Of a DNA stretch of 64,000 nucleotides, positions 1 through 9,299 are shown one piece after another. The notes under the pieces are model-generated. The model searched no databases. It saw only the letters and a list, made by a program, of their open reading frames with translations, and was not told the origin of the DNA. The number at the start of each line of letters is the position of its first letter. Position 1 is the first letter of the stretch. This DNA is from Phenylobacterium kunshanense (lineage in GTDB: Bacteria; Pseudomonadota; Alphaproteobacteria; Caulobacterales; Caulobacteraceae), in assembly GCF_003254525.1 (NCBI RefSeq), contig NZ_QFYS01000008.1, forward strand, positions 62,001 to 126,000, given 5' to 3'. The position numbers and the translations under genes were made by a program.

Positions 1-1369
1 CCTCGACCAGAAACGTGCCAGTTCCGGTGGCCGGATCGAGGATCTTGACGAACGGATCCTCAGCCTTCGCGCCCTCAGGAACCTTCGTCCCCGGACGGGC
101 CGCGACGAACTGACCCCAGGTGGTGGTGTCGGCCAGGCCAAGTGGAAGGCCGAACTCCGTCCGCAATAACTCGTCCACCGAGCGGACGATGAAGGAGACC
201 ACTGGCCTGGGCGTGTAGAAGACGCCGCGCTGGACCTTCATTGCCTTGTCGTAGGCGGCGAGGAAGCCTTCGTAGAAGTGGATGACCGGGTCGTCGCCCT
301 GCTTGTCCTTGTCGAAGTCGTCGAGCACCGCCTCCATGTTCGCGGTGTTCAAGAGGTCGATGACATCTCCCAAGCCCAACTCGTCGAAGTCGAGTCCCGC
401 TCCCGCTCGGTCGCGCCCGCCGGCGGCCAGGAATGAGTTCAAGAGCTCGGAGAGGAATGGGTTCGTGGGGATCGCTGTCTCCAGCGCCTCCACGGTAATG
501 GACGGCAGAGGCAGCGCCCCGTTCAGGGTCCGCGCCTTCTCCGCGCGCCAGCGCTGTACCTGATCAATGCGCTTCGACAGCAGGCCGTAGGCGATGGTCT
601 GCGCATAGGTATCAGCGAACTTCGGGACGTCGAGGTCCTTGTTGAGTGTCGCCTTGACCGCCTCGAAGAGCTGGCCGAGCGGTTGTCCCGGTCGTTCCTT
701 GGGCAGGATCTCCTGGATCGCCTGGCGGATCTGCTTGGCGCATTCGGCCAGGGCCTCGGCCATCTCCTTTGCTGTGCGTATCCCGTCGCGCGGCCGGTCG
801 ATGAAGGCTCCAGCCCACCGCGCCTTCCACGCTTCCTCCAACTGACGTCCATCGGGCCAACGTAGCCGTTCCAACCGCTCGGCGACGGTCGCCATATGGC
901 GCGGCGTGTCTTGCCGATCCCAGGCAAGCACTCGAAGTGTCGGGAGCGCCGCGCTGTTCGGCTCTTGATGGAAGTGCGCCAGTGCCAGCCGACGGTCGTC
1001 GGCCTTGCCGAACGCCGAGACGAACAGGAGGTCGTTCTTGTCAAATAGGGCGCGGTCGCCGGGATTCGCTGACTCTCGCTTCCTGCGACTGACGCTCGAC
1101 AGGATGCGGCGCAGCAGGGTGACGGGTAGCTCCGCCTTGTCAAAATCGACGAAGAACACGCCCCAGGGGTTCTGCTGGCCCAGGATCGGACGGAGCTGAG
1201 TGATCTCAACCTGGGCCTCCAGCTTAAGGCCAAGCTCGGCGGCGGTGTAGCTGTAGGTCAGTTGGTCGAAGCCGAGATCCTCGGGGATTTCCCATTCCAG
1301 CTCGTCACGCAGGTAGGCGACCAGGCTCGGGAAGTCGTTGATGGCTTTGAGGGAGTCGACGCTGGTCAT
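1..1369 (-). CDS. N6-adenine DNA methylase of a restriction-like system (5' part; gene runs off the window)
   Basis: Read on the minus strand from ATG at 1369, the frame stays open to the window edge, giving about 456 residues. The N-terminal part is helical. Near residues 395-415 a segment beginning YTPRPVVSFIVRSVDELL is typical of Eco57I/type ISP methylases, and at about residues 445-453 DPATGTGTF matches SAM-binding motif I. The catalytic NPPY motif would lie beyond the window. The start lies 5 bases after the stop of the PLD/helicase gene, so the two are probably co-transcribed. Family knowledge suggests adenine methylation of DNA as part of a defence system. Whether it also carries a nuclease or target-recognition domain cannot be seen. 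Confidence 0.85.
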   Translation of the reverse strand, partial: MTSVDSLKAINDFPSLVAYLRDELEWEIPEDLGFDQLTYSYTAAELGLKLEAQVEITQLRPILGQQNPWGVFFVDFDKAELPVTLLRRILSSVSRRKRESANPGDRALFDKNDLLFVSAFGKADDRRLALAHFHQEPNSAALPTLRVLAWDRQDTPRHMATVAERLERLRWPDGRQLEEAWKARWAGAFIDRPRDGIRTAKEMAEALAECAKQIRQAIQEILPKERPGQPLGQLFEAVKATLNKDLDVPKFADTYAQTIAYGLLSKRIDQVQRWRAEKARTLNGALPLPSITVEALETAIPTNPFLSELLNSFLAAGGRDRAGAGLDFDELGLGDVIDLLNTANMEAVLDDFDKDKQGDDPVIHFYEGFLAAYDKAMKVQRGVFYTPRPVVSFIVRSVDELLRTEFGLPLGLADTTTWGQFVAARPGTKVPEGAKAEDPFVKILDPATGTGTFLVE

Positions 1370-1374
1370 GGCGA

Positions 1375-4300
1375 TCAGTTCAACTCCATCCAGGCTTTGA
1401 GAATGGGCCTGGCACCCACCGGCGCCTGGGCCTGCCGCATGTAGCCGCCCTCAATGTGCTTCTCGATGGCCGCGCGTGCGGCGATCAGGCGGGCGCGATC
1501 AAGCTGGATTCTGCGGACAGTGTCCGGGGCCGATCGGATATGGGCAGCGATGGCGGGCGCGCCTTCCAGCACAGGGCCGCCATCGAGCCCGTGGAAGTAC
1601 CATCGGACCTGGCGGGCCTCGTCCAGGTCCCAGGTTTCGTCACCCTCGGCCGTCCTCCCCCTGCCAGGCAAGGCGTAGCAGAAGAACACCCCTTGCGTGG
1701 TCGGCGCGGCACGCCCGCTGAAAACCCGGTTGGGCAAGTCGGCCAACCGCGCTTCGAGATCCGGATGGCCACTCAGGAGCTGGCGCAGCTCCTGGCGAAG
1801 CCGCTCCTCCGCAGTTGGTTCGGAATCGATCTCGCGGTTTAGGTCCTTCAGATCCTCGTAGTCGTCCGCTTCCGTCAGGAGGCGACGGCCCTCGATGCCG
1901 AAGAGGCGCGAGATCCGCAGAGTCTTGTGGGCCACACGATTGTAGAGACCAAGCAGCAGATCCAGCGCCTTGTTGGGCAGGAAATTCCAGTAGGCGACCT
2001 TGCCGCGCAGCTCGGCCATCGCCGGGTGATCGGCGACCATCGCCTTCTCGACCGCTTCGCTCATGCGGCGATCGACGCGCCCGATCCGCTGCATCAGGCG
2101 GACAGGGTTCCAGTGCAAGTCGTAGTTGATGAGGCGGGTGGCGTCCTGAAGGTTCAGGCCTTCGGACAAGACATCGGTCGCGATCAGGATGCGGATCTCG
2201 GACTTGCCAGCCTTGGCCAGCTCCGGAGAGGAGCCGCCGTTGTAGTAGGGAGCAAAACGGCGGATCACCCCCTCGCGGTCGCGACCCTTGTGGGACCCCG
2301 AGTCGATCTCCTCGACGCCTTCTAGGCCGGCCTGGATGAGCTCGCGCTTCAAGTAGCGCGCTGTCCCCTGGTACTCGGTGAAGATCAGAACCTTATGCTG
2401 ACTGAGCACCGGGTCCTCGGTCAGCATGCGGCACAGGGCCTTGAGTTTGCCGTCCTGGCTTGCGTCGAAGCCCTTAAGCACGTCGAGGAATTTGACGAGT
2501 TGCGCGAGATCCTCGCGCGTCTGGGCGATCAGCTCCGCGATCTTGTATTTGGCGCGAGGAAGCTTCTCGACCTGATCGAGGACATCGCCGGTGATCAACG
2601 GGTCGGCATCGTCCTCGTCATCATCTTCGCCCGCATGGCGTGCGAGGCCAGCTCGCACCTGCTCGACCTCTTTGGCGTGACGATCCTGCCAGACCTTGAG
2701 GTCCGCCAACTCGGCCTCGGTTTCGGCATGCGCCGTCCAGAAGGCTAAGAGCTTGACTAGAAGGCGATGACAGGAAAGCTCGAACGCGGCCGTTGAGCTC
2801 TCCAGGCGCTTCAGGAAGCCGATGCGGATTAGGCGAACCACCTGCGCCCGCCGGCCAATTGCGAGTTCGTCCTCCTCGGACTTGTCGATCAGCCATTCGG
2901 TCGGGTCGTACAGCGCGAGTCGGAAGAGTTCGTTCTTGTGCCGGAATGACTCCTCGACCAGGTCAAGCAGGCGCTGCTGCAGAGGGGTGAGATCGTAATT
3001 CGCGACCTTCGGATTTTCCCTGACAGGGAAGATCGCCGCTCCCTTCGATTCAAGCTGCTGGCTTGCCTTCACGTAAGCGCGGCTGCGCTGAACAACGAGA
3101 TGGCTTACAAGGGGATCCGCCGCGAAGGCCTCGCGCGCAAGCCCGACCTCGACGTTCTGATCAACATCGTCTTCCGGCAGCGCGTCAGGGTCTGCGCGGT
3201 TGGCGTTGCGAATGGTCTTTTCGAGCGTCCTGAAGTGGCCCCGCAGGGAATGGACCCCAAGGCTAGCGAACGCATCGCCTTGTTGAGCGAACAGCTCGAT
3301 CAAGTGCATCAGGTCATACACCCCGTTGTTCACGGGGGTCGCGGTGAGCAGGTAAAGTTCTTTGCCGCGCGAAATCCGCTGGAGCACCCGGTAGCGGGAC
3401 TCGCGCTTTCGACCAGTGCCGAGGAGGCCCGGGTTACGGAAATTGTGGGCTTCGTCGATGACGATGGCGTCGCATTGGGATGCAATGGCGTCGAGCGTGC
3501 CGTCCATCGCTGCGCGGTTTAGGTCGGTGTGGTTGAGCACGAGGAGATTGCTCCACTGCCCGCCTTTCGCGAGGTCGGGCAGATGCTTCTTGAGGTTCGC
3601 TTCCCACACCGACTCCCGGCCTGACTTCGGAACGATCAGCGCGACCTTCTTGCCCTCGTGCACAGCGAGACGCTCCAGCACCATCAGGCCGATGAACGTC
3701 TTGCCCAGGCCGACGCCATCGCAAAGGAAGGCGCCGTTGTACTCGCCGGCGATCTTCAGAAGCTGGCCGTAGCCCTCCCGCTGATAGCCATCGAGCATCG
3801 GCCAGATCTTCGACTGGGTACGCTCCCAATCGCCGGCCGAGATCTGACGGCGCTTGAAGTATTCGTTCAGAGACTGCGCCCAGACCTCGAAAGGTGTGAA
3901 CGACTGGATATGCCGTTCGATCACCCGGAGCATATCGAGGGTGACGTCCTCGGCCTCGGCCCAGTGCTCCTCGTACCACTCCTGAAGCACGGTCACCGGA
4001 CTGCCGGTGATCTGGACGTTCAGCTCGATGTTCTGGGTCAGACCAGGACGCGTGAAGTTTGAGGACCCTACTAGGGCGGCGGCGCCGATCACTTCGCTAC
4101 GGGCGTGAGTGATGTAGGCCTTCGCGTGGAACTTGGCCTTCCGGTAGACGCGGAACTGGATCTTGCCGGATCGGATGGCCTCAACGATCGCCGGGACGCC
4201 GTCGAGGAAGTCGTCCTTCTCTTTTTCGGCCTCGATGCTGTCGTTCAAGCGCTCCAACCGCCCCGACAGAGCGCGCTCGAATACGGCGCGGGTCCGAACC

Positions 4301-4518
4301 GCAACCTCGTCGCCCATCAAGACCCGGAGGCCGTCGACCTTCTGCCACTGGCCGTCCAACCCCAGCAGCGAGCCGATCTCGAAGTAGGCGGTCGCGACGT
4401 CGATCGACTTGGCGTAGTCACACCAGTCGTGGAGGTAGCGGAGCGCCTTCCACTCATCGTCGCTGTTGTCGACGATGAACAGCTCGCCGCCTGTCCTTGA
4501 ATTCTCACGCTTCGGCAT
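1375..4518 (-). CDS. PLD-domain SNF2/DEAH helicase, restriction-like defence protein
   Basis: About 1047 residues. An N-terminal phospholipase D-like nuclease domain shows FHAKAYITH (H131, K133) followed by GSSNF near residue 151. A superfamily 2 ATPase follows: Walker A GVGLGKT (K273), Walker B DEAH near residue 355, a TATP motif, then a helicase C domain ending in RIGRVDRR near residue 812. Stalled-complex remodelling or nuclease-coupled translocation is expected from the family. A GTG at 4569 would add 17 residues; ATG at 4518 was chosen because its product begins MPKREN and has purine-rich sequence upstream. The methylase starts 5 bases downstream. The pair is not DISARM by gene content, and I cannot name an established class for it. 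Confidence 0.85.
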   Translation of the reverse strand: MPKRENSRTGGELFIVDNSDDEWKALRYLHDWCDYAKSIDVATAYFEIGSLLGLDGQWQKVDGLRVLMGDEVAVRTRAVFERALSGRLERLNDSIEAEKEKDDFLDGVPAIVEAIRSGKIQFRVYRKAKFHAKAYITHARSEVIGAAALVGSSNFTRPGLTQNIELNVQITGSPVTVLQEWYEEHWAEAEDVTLDMLRVIERHIQSFTPFEVWAQSLNEYFKRRQISAGDWERTQSKIWPMLDGYQREGYGQLLKIAGEYNGAFLCDGVGLGKTFIGLMVLERLAVHEGKKVALIVPKSGRESVWEANLKKHLPDLAKGGQWSNLLVLNHTDLNRAAMDGTLDAIASQCDAIVIDEAHNFRNPGLLGTGRKRESRYRVLQRISRGKELYLLTATPVNNGVYDLMHLIELFAQQGDAFASLGVHSLRGHFRTLEKTIRNANRADPDALPEDDVDQNVEVGLAREAFAADPLVSHLVVQRSRAYVKASQQLESKGAAIFPVRENPKVANYDLTPLQQRLLDLVEESFRHKNELFRLALYDPTEWLIDKSEEDELAIGRRAQVVRLIRIGFLKRLESSTAAFELSCHRLLVKLLAFWTAHAETEAELADLKVWQDRHAKEVEQVRAGLARHAGEDDDEDDADPLITGDVLDQVEKLPRAKYKIAELIAQTREDLAQLVKFLDVLKGFDASQDGKLKALCRMLTEDPVLSQHKVLIFTEYQGTARYLKRELIQAGLEGVEEIDSGSHKGRDREGVIRRFAPYYNGGSSPELAKAGKSEIRILIATDVLSEGLNLQDATRLINYDLHWNPVRLMQRIGRVDRRMSEAVEKAMVADHPAMAELRGKVAYWNFLPNKALDLLLGLYNRVAHKTLRISRLFGIEGRRLLTEADDYEDLKDLNREIDSEPTAEERLRQELRQLLSGHPDLEARLADLPNRVFSGRAAPTTQGVFFCYALPGRGRTAEGDETWDLDEARQVRWYFHGLDGGPVLEGAPAIAAHIRSAPDTVRRIQLDRARLIAARAAIEKHIEGGYMRQAQAPVGARPILKAWMELN

Positions 4519-4654
4519 TTCCCCCCGCCGTACTCCCTCGCAGCGATTCTCTAGCACGCGCTGCGACACCCAATGTCATCGCGCACGGGTTGCAAGCCAA
4601 GCCCCAGGGCGGTGAACGTATGCCCGTTAAGCTCTGTCCCGGAAGGTGCAAACG

Positions 4655-4942
4655 ATGGCCATGCCGCAAGAGGGCTACAGCTGGGTCGACGTCGAGAGCT
4701 ATGTCGCAGACCAGACGAGCGGACTGCACGGTAAGATACACATTCGGCCGGTAGCCGGCGGTGCGTTCTTAACCGACTTGCGCGTCGAGTGCTCCAAGCG
4801 AATGAGCAGCGACTACCCCGTGGGCACGCGTTTCCGGATCTGGGCGAAGCTCACCGATCGCGAAGGTGGGGGCCAGTTCCTCTACACGTCGTGGCGCTGG
4901 AGGTTCGAGGTGCTCTCACGACCAGACGCGCGCGCGGAATAA
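4655..4942 (+). CDS. hypothetical protein, 95 aa
   Basis: A small soluble protein starting MAMPQEGYSWVDVESYV. The start at 4655 is favoured by the Shine-Dalgarno-like GGAAGG at 4641-4646, 8 bases upstream; a GTG at 4646 overlaps that site. The product is rich in beta-forming residues and tryptophan (FLYTSWRWRFEVL near the end), with no signal peptide or membrane segment. It is transcribed divergently from the helicase and lies between it and the tRNA-Thr gene, so it may belong to the same accessory segment. I do not recognise the family. Confidence 0.6.
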   Translation: MAMPQEGYSWVDVESYVADQTSGLHGKIHIRPVAGGAFLTDLRVECSKRMSSDYPVGTRFRIWAKLTDREGGGQFLYTSWRWRFEVLSRPDARAE

Positions 4943-5089
4943 ACCTCTCAGTAGCCGCTTTCCCGCTCGTGACGCTTTCGCCGCGCCTTTGCGGAAGCCA
5001 CACCCAGCTTACCCCCACACGGCGACCGAGTTTACGCGCCTTCGCGCGCTTCGCCGGGAATTCCCTGGTTAGAAGGGTGTCTGGAAGGG

Positions 5090-5165
5090 TGGTGCCGCCT
5101 AGGTGACTCGAACACCTGACCTACGCATTACGAATGCGCCGCTCTACCGGCTGAGCTAAGGCGGC
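5090..5165 (-). tRNA. tRNA-Thr (CGT anticodon)
   Basis: On the minus strand the 76-nt cloverleaf starts GCCGCCTTAGCTCAG and ends with an encoded CCA. The acceptor stem is GCCGCCT/AGGCGGC, the anticodon stem GCGCA/TGCGT encloses loop TTCGTAA (anticodon CGT), and the T arm carries GTTCGAGTC. Its 3' end points left, toward the helicase/methylase segment, which is the usual side for tRNA-targeted integration. Confidence 0.95.
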
Positions 5166-5216
5166 TCCTGTCCGGGGACGCGGGCTTTTACCCGCGACAG
5201 CGCGATTTGCAAAGCG

Positions 5217-6158
5217 TCAGGGGGTCACGCCCATCTCATCGCGCCAAAATCGCACCAGGGCGTTGGTGAAATTGGTGTGAGACCAGGTCGCCGCGGTCGA
5301 TCTGGCGGCGTGCCGCATGAGCGCCGCGGCCCCGCCGCCAGCCTCGGCCATGCCGGCGGCGCGGGCGAGGGCGAACGCCGCCGCTTCGCAGTCGTCCTCG
5401 TCGACCCAGAGGCCGTTCGTCGGGTTGGTGTATTCCCGCGGCCCGATCCCCGTGAATCCGGCGATCAGGCAGCCGCTGGCCATGGCTTCCAGCGTCGTGA
5501 TGCTGAACGCCTCCAGGCGCGCGAGGCTGAGGAACAGCGACGCCTCGCCCATGGCGGCGGCCACCTCGTCCTCGGTGGCCGTCTCGAGCACATGCCAGTC
5601 CCAGTCGGCGGCGCGGGGGTGGATGCGGGAGAACATCAGGCGGATGATCTGCAATTCCGCCGGCCGCTTGCGCGGCGTGCAGGCGATCACCGGGCGCTTG
5701 TCGGCAGGCCTGAACACCCGCTCGTCGGCGAAGGCCGGCACCACCGAGATCATGTCATAGGGAAAGTAGCGGGCGATGAAGTCGGCGACGCCCATGCTGC
5801 AGGCCATGAAGGTGCGGTAGTGGCGCGCCACATCCGGCTCCACGGTGGCGAGGCCGTGCCCCGCCAGGGCGTACGGATTCTGGCAGAAGATGACCTTGCG
5901 GTTCGGCAGCTCGGCGCACCGTCGCATCGTTTCCGGCGAATCCTCGGGCAACACCAGGATGTCGTCCGGGCCCAAGGGCCGGCTGGCGTCCTCGATCTCG
6001 GCCTCGTGCCGGAACCAGCGCGCGACCTCGGACGTGCCCGGCCGGCGCACCGCGGCGTCGTAGCCCAGGGCGCCCAGGGTCTCGACGTGGCGGTAGGTGA
6101 TCTTTGTCCCGCCGGTGCGCGACCCGGGATAGGGCGTCAGATAGACGATCCGTCCCAC
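5217..6158 (-). CDS. glycosyltransferase, GT4-like
   Basis: A 313-residue protein read from GTG at 6158, three bases after the stop of the HemY-like gene, giving an N-terminus VGRIVYLTPYPGSRTGG with the glycine-rich loop expected of a GT-B fold. Near residue 225 EAFSITTLE fits the EX7E motif of retaining GT4 transferases. The sugar and acceptor are not deducible. It is the last gene of the hem/mic60 run, with no gap for a separate promoter. An open frame extends further upstream to 6497 but overlaps hemY and reads as shadow sequence. Confidence 0.75.
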   Translation of the reverse strand: MGRIVYLTPYPGSRTGGTKITYRHVETLGALGYDAAVRRPGTSEVARWFRHEAEIEDASRPLGPDDILVLPEDSPETMRRCAELPNRKVIFCQNPYALAGHGLATVEPDVARHYRTFMACSMGVADFIARYFPYDMISVVPAFADERVFRPADKRPVIACTPRKRPAELQIIRLMFSRIHPRAADWDWHVLETATEDEVAAAMGEASLFLSLARLEAFSITTLEAMASGCLIAGFTGIGPREYTNPTNGLWVDEDDCEAAAFALARAAGMAEAGGGAAALMRHAARSTAATWSHTNFTNALVRFWRDEMGVTP

Positions 6159-6160
6159 GC

Positions 6161-7654
6161 TCAGGCGCCGCCGGGTCGTCGGGTCCGCCGCGTGCGGGCT
6201 CCGCGGGTTTCCGCGGGTTCGGGCTCCGCTTCCGGCTCCTGATAGCCCTCGTCGACCGGATAGAGCTGGGGCTCGGCCAGCATCGGGCCCGCATCGGCGT
6301 AGGCCAGCGGCAGGTCCGGCAACTCGCGCATCGTCCGCTCGCGACGCTCCAGCCGCGGGTGGATCAGCTCCCCGGTCTCGGCGAAGGTGATCGCCAGCCG
6401 CGCCCAGTCGCTGGCGTGGTAGGCGAAAGGCCGCCCCTCGGGATCCAGGTCCGACCAGTCCGGCTCCGGCGGGGCGTTCAGGCCCTTCGCCAGCCACATG
6501 CGGGCCTCGTCGACCGCGCCCGCCGCATAGGCGGCGCGCGCCATCAGGCCGGCGATGCGGGCGGTGACGGGCTCGCCCTCCAGCGCGCGCGCGGCCTCGT
6601 GCGCCGCCGCGCCGTCCCCAGCGGTCAGCGCCTGCTCCACGTACAGCACCAGGCTCTCGCGGTGCGCCGGGTTCAGACCCGCGAGCTGCGACAGGCGCTG
6701 CGCCCGCTCGCGCGGGGTCTCATCTGTGCGAAGATCCCGCCAGGCGAGCCACAGGGCGGGATGCGGCGAGGCGCGCCAGGCGTTCTCGATGATGCCCGCC
6801 GCGCGGCCGACCTTGCCGTCCTCCGCGAGAAGGCGCGCAGCCATGACCACGCCAGGTGCGAAGCCGGGCTGGAGGCGCGCCGCCTCCACCGCATGGTCCA
6901 GCGCCAGGCTCCGGGCCTTGGGTTCCGGCGCATGCTCGAGCTGCGCGGCCGACGCGGCCAGCAGGGCCGCCCGCGCGCGTTCGGCCACGATGGGCGGCAC
7001 GATCTTGCGGTCCAGCGCGCTCTTCACCAGCGCCAGGCCGCCCTCCCAGTCGGCGGCGTCCAGGCGAGACTCCAGGACCGCCCGCCAGGCCCATCGCGCG
7101 GTCCGCGCCTCGCCATAGGCCTCCTGGGCGTGACGCAGCGCCGTCTCGCGCGCGCCCTGGGCGAGGGCGAGCTGCATGAGCCCCTTGTGACCGGCCAGGC
7201 GCATCTCGGGGAAGCCGAGCATCGCCGTATAGGCCGCCTGAGCCTGGGCCGTGTCGCCGGCCGCCTCCGACGCCTGGGCGGCCAGCACCCGGACCAGGCC
7301 CGGCGCATCTACGGCCAGCTCGGCGGCCTTCTTCGACAGGCGGACGGCTTCGGACCCGTCCCCGGCGGCCACGGCCAGGAATCCGCGCGCGAGGACGTCG
7401 TTCGCCTGGCGCCGTCGGGACTCGGTCCGGGCCCGCTCCGCCCGGCGCGGCGCGTCGAGGATCCAGAGGATCGTCCGCCAGAGGACCGCCGCCAGCAGGC
7501 CGAAGGTGAGCGCGATCAGCACCGCCGCGGCCGCGGTGGCGTCGGCGCGCCAGCCCAGCCATACGACCGTCGCCCGGCCGGGTTCGTCGGCCAGGGCCAG
7601 GGCGCCGACGGCCACCGCCGCCAGCAGGATGAGGACGACGCCGGCGCGGATCAT
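6161..7654 (-). CDS. HemY-like inner-membrane TPR protein
   Basis: 497 residues. Two hydrophobic segments (about residues 3-22 and 40-65) are followed by a cytoplasmic or periplasmic alpha-helical repeat region of TPR character, the architecture of proteobacterial HemY N-terminal-domain proteins. This is not the HemY protoporphyrinogen oxidase of Bacillus. It sits in the classic order hemC-hemD-mic60-hemY; its ATG overlaps the preceding stop by 4 bases (7651-7654), so translation is probably coupled. The exact biochemical role is unsettled; involvement in heme or membrane homeostasis is inferred from the neighbourhood. Confidence 0.85.
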   Translation of the reverse strand: MIRAGVVLILLAAVAVGALALADEPGRATVVWLGWRADATAAAAVLIALTFGLLAAVLWRTILWILDAPRRAERARTESRRRQANDVLARGFLAVAAGDGSEAVRLSKKAAELAVDAPGLVRVLAAQASEAAGDTAQAQAAYTAMLGFPEMRLAGHKGLMQLALAQGARETALRHAQEAYGEARTARWAWRAVLESRLDAADWEGGLALVKSALDRKIVPPIVAERARAALLAASAAQLEHAPEPKARSLALDHAVEAARLQPGFAPGVVMAARLLAEDGKVGRAAGIIENAWRASPHPALWLAWRDLRTDETPRERAQRLSQLAGLNPAHRESLVLYVEQALTAGDGAAAHEAARALEGEPVTARIAGLMARAAYAAGAVDEARMWLAKGLNAPPEPDWSDLDPEGRPFAYHASDWARLAITFAETGELIHPRLERRERTMRELPDLPLAYADAGPMLAEPQLYPVDEGYQEPEAEPEPAETRGARTRRTRRPGGA

Positions 7655-8502
7655 GCTGAAGGTCCCCCGGCCTGAAGATCGCGGATGGCGCGGGCGCGCA
7701 GGGCCGAGACTTCCCGGTCAATCTGGGCGCGGCGTTCGGCGCCGAGGCGCCACGGCGCCAGCGCTTCCTGGGCCTTGGGCGGCAAGCCCTCCAGGGCCTT
7801 TAGGGCGTCGATCACCTCGCCCTCCTCCAAGGCGCGTTCGGCGCGGGCGATCAGGGCGTCGGGGCCCGCGCCTGCCGTCTCGTCCACCCGCCGGATCGTC
7901 ACGGCCTTGCTCATGGCGTAGGCCAGACGCTGCCCCACGTCGGCGCCCTCGGGAGGCTTGCGCGCCTTGCGCACGGCGAGCGCGGCATAGTCGGGGAAGC
8001 TGGCGGCGAGCGCCGTCCGGCTCGGCGCGCCGGTCTCGGCGAGCCGCGTCAGCGCCTCGAGCTCGGGCAGCTCCGGCGCGGTGGCGCGCAGAGCGGCGAG
8101 TTCCCGCGGGAACGGCCGCGAGCTGCGGGTGGCGTCGACAAGCTCGGCCAGGGCGAGGGCGGCCGCCGCGGCCTCGCTGGTGCGGGCGCCCTGGCTCTCC
8201 AGCACCGCGATCCGGGCCTTCAGGCGCGCCACCTCGTCTTCCGCGGCGGCGGCCGCCGCCGTCTGTGGCGCAGCCTGGGTGGCGGGGGGCGGCGCCGATG
8301 GGATCGGCGCTGTCGCAGCAGGGGCCTCGTCCACCGGCCTGCGAATCTCGCCCACGAACCTAGGAACGAACAGGGCCACGCCCACGCCAGCGAGCACGCA
8401 CAGGATGGCGAAGGCCGTCATCGCCCATCCGCCCAGCGCCGCGCGCGGACGGTAGTGGGCCGGATCCTTCGGCAGGTCGGGCTGGGGCGCACTCGTGGAC
8501 AT
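7651..8502 (-). CDS. Mic60/mitofilin homolog (COG4223-type)
   Basis: 283 residues. A short cytoplasmic proline-rich N-terminus is followed by one transmembrane helix at about residues 26-49, an alanine/proline-rich linker, a coiled-coil start (DEVARLKARIAVLE, about residues 88-101) and a C-terminal helical domain. This is the plan of alphaproteobacterial Mic60, related to the mitochondrial crista-junction protein that shapes intracytoplasmic membranes. It lies between hemD and hemY, abutting the hemD stop and overlapping hemY by 4 bases. The assignment rests on architecture and gene order; sequence identity is typically low in this family. Confidence 0.8.
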   Translation of the reverse strand: MSTSAPQPDLPKDPAHYRPRAALGGWAMTAFAILCVLAGVGVALFVPRFVGEIRRPVDEAPAATAPIPSAPPPATQAAPQTAAAAAAEDEVARLKARIAVLESQGARTSEAAAAALALAELVDATRSSRPFPRELAALRATAPELPELEALTRLAETGAPSRTALAASFPDYAALAVRKARKPPEGADVGQRLAYAMSKAVTIRRVDETAGAGPDALIARAERALEEGEVIDALKALEGLPPKAQEALAPWRLGAERRAQIDREVSALRARAIRDLQAGGPSA

Positions 8503-9201
8503 CTAGGGCCGCCGGTCGATCAGGTTGAGCAACGCCGCTTCCAGTGGAAAGGGCGGAAAGGCCTTGGCCGCCAGCTTCGTCCGGGCGAGCGGCTGCATCA
8601 CCGCCTTCGAAAGGCCAAGGGCCCGCAATTCGGGCGCAGGATGCTCCTTCAACAGCTTCGCCAGCACCTGCGCGGCGCGCGGCGAATGCAGGAGCACGGC
8701 GTCGCTGGACGCCAGGGAAGCCGTGTCGAGGCCCTCGACCGGGGCGGTTTCGTAGAGGATGAGGCGCCGTGCCTCGACGCCCTGCTTTTCGAGAGCCCCG
8801 GCCAGGTCTCCGGCCGGCTCGGCCGCCCCAGGGTGCAGCACGGCGCCGCGCAGTTCGGTGCGCCGCGCCGCGATTCCCTCGGCCAAGGCCTCCACATCCC
8901 CGTCCGCCGACAGCACCGACTTGAACCCGGCGGCCCGCGCCGCCTGCGCCGTCGCCGCGCCCACGGCGAACACCTTCAGCCCCCGCTCGCCGGTGGCGTC
9001 GGCAAAGGCGCGCACGCCATTGGCCGAGGTGAAGGCCAGCGCGGCGACGCCGGAAAGGTCGACATCGACGTCCGGCAGCACCCGGACGGCCAGAAGCGGC
9101 GCCACCACGGCGTCGTGTCCCAGGGCGCGTACGCGCTGGGCGGTGGCGTCCGCGCCCGGCTGGGCGCGGGTGATCCAGATTCTCTGCCTGCGACCCGCCA
9201 T
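8503..9201 (-). CDS. hemD: uroporphyrinogen-III synthase
   Basis: 232 residues from ATG at 9201. Begins RIWITRAQPGADATAQRV, matching the HemD N-terminus (xxxTRPxxxA pattern), and contains the characteristic LAFTSANGVRAFA near residue 58 and later LHSPRAAQVLA. HemD cyclises hydroxymethylbilane with inversion of ring D to uroporphyrinogen III, the common precursor of heme and corrinoids. It follows hemC with a 98-base gap and is followed directly by mic60. A GTG at 9222 is a possible alternative start. Confidence 0.9.
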   Translation of the reverse strand: MAGRRQRIWITRAQPGADATAQRVRALGHDAVVAPLLAVRVLPDVDVDLSGVAALAFTSANGVRAFADATGERGLKVFAVGAATAQAARAAGFKSVLSADGDVEALAEGIAARRTELRGAVLHPGAAEPAGDLAGALEKQGVEARRLILYETAPVEGLDTASLASSDAVLLHSPRAAQVLAKLLKEHPAPELRALGLSKAVMQPLARTKLAAKAFPPFPLEAALLNLIDRRP

Positions 9202-9299
9202 CCGGCGAAATCCTGCGCCCACGCTGTTGTTCCTAGAGACGCGACGATGGGCTTCGTCGCGGCCTTGATCAACGCCTCTCGTCGCGAGCTTGACCGCAA

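Noticed and set aside
523..1233. 236-codon minus-strand open frame inside the methylase
   Set aside because: It is out of frame with the methylase reading that carries the YTPRPVV and DPATGTGTF motifs; its Arg/Ser-rich product has no domain.
5179..5196. CGCGGG-N6-CCCGCG hairpin between the glycosyltransferase and tRNA-Thr
   Set aside because: The 6-bp stem lacks a T run on either strand, so a terminator could not be supported.
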